A DNA stretch of 64,000 nucleotides. It comes from DASSYK01 sp036258315. Its GTDB lineage: Bacteria; Actinomycetota; Thermoleophilia; Solirubrobacterales; 70-9. The DNA lies in NCBI GenBank assembly GCA_036258315.1, contig DATADX010000040.1, positions 1 through 64,000 on the forward strand, read 5' to 3'. Positions 56,153-61,728 of this stretch are shown one piece after another. How positions within the stretch are numbered: position 1 is the first letter of the stretch; every line of letters starts with the position of its first letter. The notes beneath the pieces are model-generated. The model saw only the letters and a list, made by a program, of their open reading frames with translations, did no database searches and was not told the DNA's origin. The position numbers were made by a program, and so were the translations under genes.

Positions 56153-57499
56153 CTAGGACGACGGCCTGGACCCGGCGCTGAGGACCGCCGCGCGCGCCGC
56201 GTCGGGCGAGGCCGCGAACTCACCGGAGACGGCGACGCCCGCGACCCACGCGATCCGGTCGCCCGAGGTGACGACGGGAAGCAAGCGGCGCAGCGAGCGC
56301 GGGATCTTGCGATCGGTGAACAGGTCCTGCAGCGACTTGGAGCCGTCGAGCCCGACGGGCCGCATCCGGTCGCCGTCGCGCCAGGAGCGGACCACGAGTG
56401 TGTCGGGCAGAGCGGCCGGATCGAGGAACGCCTGCTCGGAGCCGTCGGGGTCGACCGGCCCCTCCCGCAGCTCCGCGCGCACCTCCCAGGGGCCGAAGCG
56501 GCAGCTGCCCGGCACGGTGAGCAGAGCGTCGGCAGGGACCTGCTCGGGGCCAAGCAGGAAGCGGACGTGCCCGTGCTCGACGCGCGCCTCCACGCCCTCG
56601 CCCAGCTCGATCGTTCCGCCTTCGGGGCGGGCGGTGAGCGCGACGATCTCGGCGGCGCGCCGCCGCCCGAGCGGGACCGGTCTGCCAGCAGCGAGCTCGG
56701 CGAGTGCTCGCAGCGCGAGCCGGCGCAGCGCCGGGTCGAGCGCGGTCAGCGCCTCGACGGGGATCGCCCCGGCGGCGGCGGCGCCGCTCGCCTCGAGCGC
56801 CTCGGCGGCGAGGCGATCGAGCGTCTCGGACTCCTCGGCCAGCTCGGCCCGGGTCTCGGCGATCGTCGCCTCGGCGGCCGGCCCCAGCTCGCGCAGCGCC
56901 GGGAGCACCTGGCTGCGGATGCGGTTGCGCGCGTAGACGTCGAGCGCGTTGCTCGAGTCGTCGCGAAACGGCAGGCCCGCCTCGAGGGCGAGGGCGCGGA
57001 CGCGCTCGCGGTCGAGACCGAGCAGCGGGCGGACGATCGCGCCACGGCGGGCGGGGAGGCCGAGCAGCGCGCGGCGGCCCGGCGAGGTCGCGAGCCTGTA
57101 GAGGACCGTCTCGGCGAGGTCGGTGCGGGTGTGCCCGGTCGCGATCCAGTCCAGCCCGCGGGCTGCGCGGACGCGCTCAGCCGCGGCGTAGCGAGCGTCG
57201 CGCGCGGCGGCCTGCAGATTTCCGTGTTCGCTGAGCTCCGGTCGCTCCGCCACCAGCTCCACGCCGAGCCGCGCGCAGAGCTGTTCAGCGCGGCGCTGAT
57301 CTTCGTCCGCGTCCGGGCGGAGCGCGTAGTTGAGATGAAGGGCCACGACCCGCTCGGGGCCGACGGCTCCCGCGAGGCCGGCGGCCAGCGCTGCCGAGTC
57401 GGCGCCCCCCGAGCAGAGGGCGACGCCGGAGCTCTCCGGGTCGACCAATCCGCTCGATTGGACGGCCGCGACCAGCGCTGCGAGCGCAGACTCGCTCAT
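56153..57499 (-). CDS. tilS: tRNA(Ile)-lysidine synthase
   Basis: 448 residues from the ATG at 57499. The PP-loop motif is ALCSGGADSAALAA; then ALHLNYALRPDADEDQ, ATGHTRTDLAETVLYRLATSPGRRALLGLPARRGAIVRPLLGLDRERVRA and FRDDSSNALDVYARNRIRSQVLPAL (the N-I-R block), which identify TilS. It changes C34 of tRNA-Ile(CAU) to lysidine, an essential decoding step. C-terminal half is less conserved. TAAGAT lies about 10 bases before the ATG, suggesting little or no leader. Confidence 0.93.
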   Translation of the reverse strand: MSESALAALVAAVQSSGLVDPESSGVALCSGGADSAALAAGLAGAVGPERVVALHLNYALRPDADEDQRRAEQLCARLGVELVAERPELSEHGNLQAAARDARYAAAERVRAARGLDWIATGHTRTDLAETVLYRLATSPGRRALLGLPARRGAIVRPLLGLDRERVRALALEAGLPFRDDSSNALDVYARNRIRSQVLPALRELGPAAEATIAETRAELAEESETLDRLAAEALEASGAAAAGAIPVEALTALDPALRRLALRALAELAAGRPVPLGRRRAAEIVALTARPEGGTIELGEGVEARVEHGHVRFLLGPEQVPADALLTVPGSCRFGPWEVRAELREGPVDPDGSEQAFLDPAALPDTLVVRSWRDGDRMRPVGLDGSKSLQDLFTDRKIPRSLRRLLPVVTSGDRIAWVAGVAVSGEFAASPDAARAAVLSAGSRPSS

Positions 57500-57657
57500 C
57501 GCCTCGATCTTACGAGCCTCCGCGAAGGCGATTGGACCACCTACCAAATTCTTCCAACGGACGCGCGGCCAGCCCACCGAGCGACCGCTAAAGGACGCGC
57601 GGACGGGTATGCGCCGGTCGCCTTGACGCCCGCCGGCGGCGGTCGATCCACGAACGC

Positions 57658-58245
57658 ATGCCCTCGGCTCTCCGTGTGATCTCCCTCGTCGCAGTCACCG
57701 CCGCGCTGCTCCTCCCGACCGCCGCGGCCGCGTCCGCGAGGTGTCCCGGCGAGGAGGCGGCCGCTTCGGCGCAGAGCGAGACCGCGCTCGAGCAGTCGCT
57801 GCTCTGCCTGATCAACGCGCGGCGCGCCGCGGCGGGGGTCCGGGCGGTGAGCCCGAACGGGAGGCTGCGTGCGGCGGCACTCGGGCACTCGCATGACATG
57901 GTCAGGTCGGGCTACTTCTCGCACACCGCTCCCGGCGGCGTCACCTTCCTCGACCGGATCCTCGACAGCGGCTACGTCGGGGGCGCGCGCAACTGGCAGG
58001 TCGGAGAGAACCTCGTCTGGGGGAACGGCCGGCTCAGCTCTCCGGCCGAGCTCGTCTCGTCGTGGATGCGGAGCCCGCCCCATCGCGAGAACCTGCTGCG
58101 CGGCAGGTTCCGCGAGATCGGGATCGCAGCCGTCCGGGGCACCCCGGTCGCGGCGGGCGACGACGGGGGCATCACCGTCACCAGCGAGTACGGCTTCCGG
58201 GGGAAGCGCGGCGCCAAGAAGCAGTCGCGGCGCGCCCGCCGCTGA
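57658..58245 (+). CDS. secreted CAP-domain (SCP/PR-1-like) protein
   Basis: 195 residues. Signal peptide to about 25 (LVAVTAALLLPTAAAASA), then a CAP domain: LEQSLLCLINARRAAAGVRAVSPNGRLRAAALGHSHDMVRSGYFSHTAPGG, QVGENLVWG, and SWMRSPPHRENLL with the conserved His pair and GEN. Bacterial CAP proteins are secreted and often lie near spore or envelope genes; function is unclear. Basic C-terminus. Divergent from tilS with a 158-base gap in which no other gene is seen. Confidence 0.88.
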   Translation: MPSALRVISLVAVTAALLLPTAAAASARCPGEEAAASAQSETALEQSLLCLINARRAAAGVRAVSPNGRLRAAALGHSHDMVRSGYFSHTAPGGVTFLDRILDSGYVGGARNWQVGENLVWGNGRLSSPAELVSSWMRSPPHRENLLRGRFREIGIAAVRGTPVAAGDDGGITVTSEYGFRGKRGAKKQSRRARR

Positions 58246-58249
58246 GCGC

Positions 58250-59449
58250 CTAGCTGATCGTCGCCCGCGCGACGTGCAGGTGGATCGGCTCGGGGATGCC
58301 CTTCAGAGTGACCTCCCCGATCGTGTCGAAGGTGAGATAGGCGGATCCCTCGACCAGGTCCAGCACGGGCTGGGTGACCAGCACCTCGCCGCCGAGGGCC
58401 CGGGTGACGACGCGGTGGGCAAGGTTGACGTCGCTGCCGAAGTAGTCGCCGTCGCGGAAGACCGCGGCGCCGTAGTGGATTCCGACCCGGGGCTGCGGGC
58501 GCTCCTGGAACAACTGCAGGAAGCCGACGGCCCACTCGGTCAGCGTCGCGGCGTCGGGCGAGACCATCATCACCTCATCGCCGATCGTCTTCACGATCGT
58601 GGCCTCATTGGGCAGCGTCGCCTCGACCGTGTCCACGAACCGCTCGATCAGGTCGAGGGCCTCCTCGTCGCCCTCCTCCTCGGTGTAGCGCGTGAAGCCG
58701 GTCAGGTCGACGAAGCAGAACGCCATCGAGACCCTGGCAAGGCCCTGCCCGGCGCTGCCGACGTCCGCCTCCATGTGGCCGACGACGTCCTGCTCGATGT
58801 AGAACCGCAGGTAGCGGTTGTGCATGTACTCCATCAGCGGCGCGGTCACGGGGAGCAGCTCGGCCGCGAGCTCCCCCATCTCCTCGGCGATCTCCAGCGG
58901 TGGCACCTGGTCCTGCATCAGCGGCTCGTGCACGTAGAGGTGGAACAGCCGCACCTCGGCGTCGGCGACCTTGCGGATCGACTGCGCGTAGACGCGGACG
59001 AGCTGCAGGAAGGCGACGAGCGGGAACCCCGATGCGAGCACCTCGGCGCAGTGGCGCATCGCGCCCAGGTCCTCCTCGTTCAGCCTCCCCTCGCGGCCGA
59101 CCGGCGTCCCGAGCAGGGTCATCAGGCGCTCGATCAGCTCCGGCTCGAGCCCGGTCTCGGCCGCCGCCTCCTCTTGCGTGTAGCGGCCCTCCGGCACATC
59201 GAACAGGTCCTCGGCGTAGCCGAAGGCGAGCCGGCCGCTGCGCGCGGCGTCCTTGACCGCCTCCAGCGAGTAGCCGCGCTCGCGCATCCGCGCGATCACC
59301 CGCGCCTGCGCCGCCGAGGCGCGGGTCCAGCGCCCCGCGTCGATCGGGATCAGCCCCTCCTCCGCCCAGCGCTTCAGGGTCGATGCCGAGACGCCGGAGA
59401 GCCGGCTGGCCTCCTTCAGCGAGATCCGCTCGGTGTCACCGGGGCTCAT
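58250..59449 (-). CDS. class III nucleotide cyclase with MerR-like helix-turn-helix and regulatory domain
   Basis: 399 residues. Residues 8-70 are MerR-like (ISLKEASRLSGVSASTLKRWAEEGLIP, then ARVIARMRERGYSLEAVKDAARSGRLA). About 75-210 is a helical module like the adenylate-cyclase regulatory domain (YAEDLFDVPEGRYTQEEAAAETGLEPELIERL). The catalytic domain has metal Asp in CFVDLTGFTRYTEEEG and IVKTIGDEVMMVS, then VGIHYGAAVFRDGDYFGSDVNLAHRV. It should make cAMP (or cGMP). A DNA-binding cyclase on one chain suggests transcription control by or of cyclase activity. ATG with GGAGGG 7 bases upstream. Confidence 0.88.
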   Translation of the reverse strand: MSPGDTERISLKEASRLSGVSASTLKRWAEEGLIPIDAGRWTRASAAQARVIARMRERGYSLEAVKDAARSGRLAFGYAEDLFDVPEGRYTQEEAAAETGLEPELIERLMTLLGTPVGREGRLNEEDLGAMRHCAEVLASGFPLVAFLQLVRVYAQSIRKVADAEVRLFHLYVHEPLMQDQVPPLEIAEEMGELAAELLPVTAPLMEYMHNRYLRFYIEQDVVGHMEADVGSAGQGLARVSMAFCFVDLTGFTRYTEEEGDEEALDLIERFVDTVEATLPNEATIVKTIGDEVMMVSPDAATLTEWAVGFLQLFQERPQPRVGIHYGAAVFRDGDYFGSDVNLAHRVVTRALGGEVLVTQPVLDLVEGSAYLTFDTIGEVTLKGIPEPIHLHVARATIS

Positions 59450-59485
59450 CGGAGCGCCCTCCGGAAGGATCCGATCGGTGACGAG

Positions 59486-59511
59486 GCGACGGGGTCCGTG
59501 GACCCCGTCGC
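59486..59511 (-). promoter_or_regulatory. perfect 12-bp hairpin 36 bases upstream of the cyclase start
   Basis: Arms GCGACGGGGTCC and GGACCCCGTCGC with only two bases (GT/AC) between. It could be an attenuator, RNA switch part or operator. Confidence 0.55.
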
Positions 59512-59644
59512 GTGCGGGCTAACGGCCCGCGGCGTCGGCCACCGGCGCCGGAACGCCTTGCGGGCCCGGTGCCGCCGCCCCAGTCGCCGGGAGGCGGCGG
59601 ACAGGCGGGCCCACTCTTGGCCCAAGCCTTGTTTGATCCGCTTC

Positions 59645-59674
59645 AGACTACGCCTCGGAGATGGGCCAAGTCAA
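59645..59674 (-). promoter_or_regulatory. promoter for the MerR-cyclase gene
   Basis: Minus strand TTGACT (59674-59669), 18-base spacer, TAGTCT (59650-59645). CTTGGCCCA overlaps the -35 and an inverse copy TGGGCCAAG lies downstream (59616-59626 is itself CTTGGCCCAAG on plus), a likely operator pair. Confidence 0.5.
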
Positions 59675-59702
59675 TGGCGGGTGCCAGAGCAACGGGTGGG
59701 CC

Positions 59703-60188
59703 TCAGCCGATCGCGAGGTGGGGGTACTGCTCGACGACGATCTCCCGGTAGCGCGCGAACAGGGGCTTCGCGGTTCCGAAGAAGCAGAGCGCGGCGCCGG
59801 CGTCGCCGACCTTCGTCTTCAGTCGGCCCCGGGCGATCGCGATCGCCGGATTCTCGCGGCCCTGGAGCACCCTGTTCGCGACCGCCGAGTCCATCCTGAG
59901 GCGGAGCTTGGGGGTCGTGCTCGCGCGGGGGGCGAAATCCCACTCCAGGCCGCGCGCGGCCTTCCGGACGTTCAGCGCCAGGTGCAGGTCGGGGAAGTCG
60001 AAGCGCAGCGGCGCCGCGCCCGCCCGCAGCCGCGGGCCGGCCTCCGGATCGGCGTCGACGGCCGCCATCATCGCGTCGAGGATCTCACGCAACTCTTCAG
60101 CGGAGCGGAACCTGGCCTCGGCGGTCGCCTTGCGAGGCTTGGTGGCTACCACCCTCTGACCCTCCACCTCAGGGCGAGCCTTGGTCAC
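59703..60188 (-). CDS. SCP2 sterol/lipid-binding domain protein
   Basis: 161 residues from the GTG at 60188. The last 70 residues (LRMDSAVANRVLQGRENPAIAIARGRLKTKVGDAGAALCFFGTAKPLF) match the SCP2 pattern of alternating strands then helix; an earlier RFDFPDLHLALNVRK strand completes the fold. SCP2 proteins carry a hydrophobic ligand. The start overlaps the 3' end of the 11-residue-repeat gene by 20 bases, so the two proteins are coupled in synthesis. Confidence 0.76.
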   Translation of the reverse strand: MTKARPEVEGQRVVATKPRKATAEARFRSAEELREILDAMMAAVDADPEAGPRLRAGAAPLRFDFPDLHLALNVRKAARGLEWDFAPRASTTPKLRLRMDSAVANRVLQGRENPAIAIARGRLKTKVGDAGAALCFFGTAKPLFARYREIVVEQYPHLAIG

Positions 60189-60525
60189 GCCGGAGGCTCG
60201 CCTCGAGCTTCGCGAGCCGTTCGCTGATCGAGCGCAGCTCGTCCTCGACGCGCCCGACGACGTCCGCGCTCGCCTCCTGCCCCTTGCGAACGACCTCCTG
60301 CCGGGCCCCCTGACCGCGCCGCACGACCTCCTCGCGGGCCTCCTGGCTGCGGCGGACGACCTCCTCGCGGGCCCCGCGCCCGCGCCGCGCCACCTCGTCG
60401 AGGAGCTCCGACGCGCGCTCACGCGTATCGCCGGCCGAGCCGAGCGTGGCCGCGAAGGTGCTCTCGATCGCTTGCCGCAACGAGTCCGAGACGCGTTTCT
60501 GGTCGTCCTGGCTGGAAGGGGTCAC
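60169..60525 (-). CDS. amphipathic helical protein with four tandem 11-residue repeats
   Basis: 118 residues from the GTG at 60525. A helical start (DQKRVSDSLRQAIESTFAATLG) is followed by four in-register 11-mers at about 45-88: VARRGRGAREE, VVRRSQEAREE, VVRRGQGARQE, VVRKGQEASAD, and a final coiled coil (VEDELRSISERLAKLEASLRR). An 11-residue period with a hydrophobic pair each turn is the amphipathic design of apolipoprotein- and phasin-like lipid-surface proteins. No enzyme motif. It overlaps the SCP2 gene, supporting a lipid role by inference. Confidence 0.7.
   Translation of the reverse strand: MTPSSQDDQKRVSDSLRQAIESTFAATLGSAGDTRERASELLDEVARRGRGAREEVVRRSQEAREEVVRRGQGARQEVVRKGQEASADVVGRVEDELRSISERLAKLEASLRRDQGSP
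60262..60393 (-). repeat. four tandem 33-base repeats inside a coding region
   Basis: 4 x 33 bases encode the 11-residue units of the amphipathic protein; each unit begins with a Val-x-Arg-Arg/Lys codon group. Confidence 0.7.
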
Positions 60526-60552
60526 GGCGTTTCGAAGCGTAGCGTTAGCGCA

Positions 60553-61239
60553 GTGACCATCCACCTGCGACCGAGCGCGCCGATCGCGCCCGACGTGCTC
60601 GTGCCCGGTGACCCGGCGCGGGCGATGGAGCTGGCGCAGCTGCTGCTCGTCGAACCGAAGATGCACAACCTCCACCGCGGGCTGTGGGGCTACACCGGCG
60701 AGACGCCGGGTGGCCGGCCGCTCAGCGTGCAATCGACGGGGATGGGCGCCCCGAGCGCGGCGATCGTCCTGCACGAGCTCGCCGCGCTCGGGGCCCGCCG
60801 GGCGATCCGGACGGGGACCTGCGGTGCGCTCGACGAGAGCCTGCGGCTGGGCGAGCTGCTGCGCGTCGAGGCGGCGCTGCCCGAGGACGGGGTGAGCCGC
60901 AGCGCCGGCGCCGACGGCCCGGTCCGCGCCGATCCCGAGCTGTTCGCCCGCCTCGCCGCCGCCGGCGCGGGCGAGCCGGTGACGGTCGCGACGAGCGACG
61001 TCTTCTACGAGGACACGGATGAGCCCCGCCGCCGCTGGGTCGCCGCGGGGGCGAGCGCCGTGGAGATGGAGACCGCGGCGCTGTACGTGCTGGGCCGCCG
61101 GCTGGGGGTGGCGACGGCCTGCCTGCTCGTCGTCAGCGACGTCTTCCCCGGCGGGGAGCGCCGCCGGATCACCGATCCGGAGCTGGCACGGTCCGTCGAG
61201 GCGATGGGCCGCGCCGCGGCCGCGGCCCTGGCGGACTGA
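60553..61239 (+). CDS. purine nucleoside / uridine phosphorylase family (PNP_UDP_1)
   Basis: 228 residues. LVPGDPARAMELAQLL (phosphate loop), MGAPSAAIVLHELAALGARRAIRTGTCGAL (G-x-x-S and R-x-GT-C-G), SAVEMETAALYVLGRRLG (ribose-binding E-M-E-T), LLVVSDVFPG (base-binding S-D). The E-M-E and SD motifs place it with bacterial PNP/UP hexameric enzymes. Base specificity is not clear. GTG start, divergent from the repeat protein with 27 bases between. Confidence 0.87.
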   Translation: MTIHLRPSAPIAPDVLVPGDPARAMELAQLLLVEPKMHNLHRGLWGYTGETPGGRPLSVQSTGMGAPSAAIVLHELAALGARRAIRTGTCGALDESLRLGELLRVEAALPEDGVSRSAGADGPVRADPELFARLAAAGAGEPVTVATSDVFYEDTDEPRRRWVAAGASAVEMETAALYVLGRRLGVATACLLVVSDVFPGGERRRITDPELARSVEAMGRAAAAALAD

Positions 61240-61245
61240 GGCCGA

Positions 61246-61260
61246 GCCTCGGACCGAGGC
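61246..61260. terminator. palindrome between convergent genes
   Basis: GCCTCGG-A-CCGAGGC sits between the nucleoside phosphorylase and the phasin-like gene. Likely weak bidirectional terminator. Confidence 0.4.
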
Positions 61261-61587
61261 CTAACCTCCAGATGGGGTCGAGGGTCTGCGGTCACGGAGC
61301 TCCCGGAGCTCTTGGGTGAGGGCGTCGAGCTCGTCCTCGACGGACTCGAGCCGCTCGGAGACGGCCCGCAGGCGCCGCTCGAGCCGGTCGACGTCCCCCG
61401 CGCTCGGCACGTTCAGGCCGCGCATCGCCTGCGCACTGGCAGCCGAGGCACGCTCGCGCGCCTCCACGGCCACCTGCAGGGCCTGGTGGAACCACGGGTT
61501 GTCGAGCAGGATCTGGGCGAGCTCGCCGAGCGCACTGTCGGGGCGCGAGGGCTCGGGATCTCTGCTTCCTTCGACGGGTTCGTCCAT
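61261..61587 (-). CDS. phasin-like granule/lipid-surface protein
   Basis: 108 residues. A hydrophobic amphipathic helix (ALGELAQILLDNPWFHQALQVAVEARERASAASAQAM) is followed by LNVPSAGDVDRLERRLRAVSERLESVEDELDALTQELREL, a coiled coil. The short L-N-x-P-S/T-x-x-D-V-x-x-L motif before a coiled coil is characteristic of polyhydroxyalkanoate granule-associated proteins (phasins). No PHA synthase is in the window. Function by resemblance only. Confidence 0.6.
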   Translation of the reverse strand: MDEPVEGSRDPEPSRPDSALGELAQILLDNPWFHQALQVAVEARERASAASAQAMRGLNVPSAGDVDRLERRLRAVSERLESVEDELDALTQELRELRDRRPSTPSGG

Positions 61588-61627
61588 CGCGTCGGCGCCA
61601 GCCTAGAGCAGGAGCGGCCGGGTCGAG

Positions 61628-61710
61628 TAGTGTCCCGGGCATGCAGGCTCTCGCATGCAGGTTCCCCGTTGCGCCGGGGGAATCCAGCCAGTAGCGTTCT
61701 CCATGCCTGT
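61628..61710 (+). promoter_or_regulatory. -10 element and foldable leader before the wall hydrolase gene
   Basis: TAGTGT (61628-61633) is followed by GGGCATG (61637-61643) which can pair with CATGCCT (61702-61708); inside is a hairpin TTCCCC/GGGGAA and the direct repeat GCATGCAGG (61639, 61653). It does not match the ydaO c-di-AMP riboswitch consensus as I know it. A 27-base stretch then reaches the ATG. Confidence 0.35.
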
Positions 61711-61728
61711 GGGCGGGGACTCGGAGAG

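Larger units (their letters stand above)
59450..59702 (-). other. 253-base structured leader/promoter region of the MerR-cyclase gene
   Basis: No gene seen. Going toward the cyclase: promoter -35/-10, the palindrome CTTGGGCCAAG, inverted repeat GGCGGCGG/CCGCCGCC-type arms, and a perfect 12-bp hairpin. The predicted transcript leader is about 190 bases. It also contains the end of the SCP2 gene's transcript on the same strand. Confidence 0.5.

Noticed and set aside
60262..60393. CRISPR-like or satellite repeat
   Set aside because: The 33-base units are contiguous, in frame and encode an 11-residue helical period, so they are protein repeats.
61628..61728. c-di-AMP (ydaO-type) riboswitch before the wall hydrolase
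   Set aside because: The leader is too short and lacks the conserved blocks of that riboswitch as I know them; kept only as a foldable leader.
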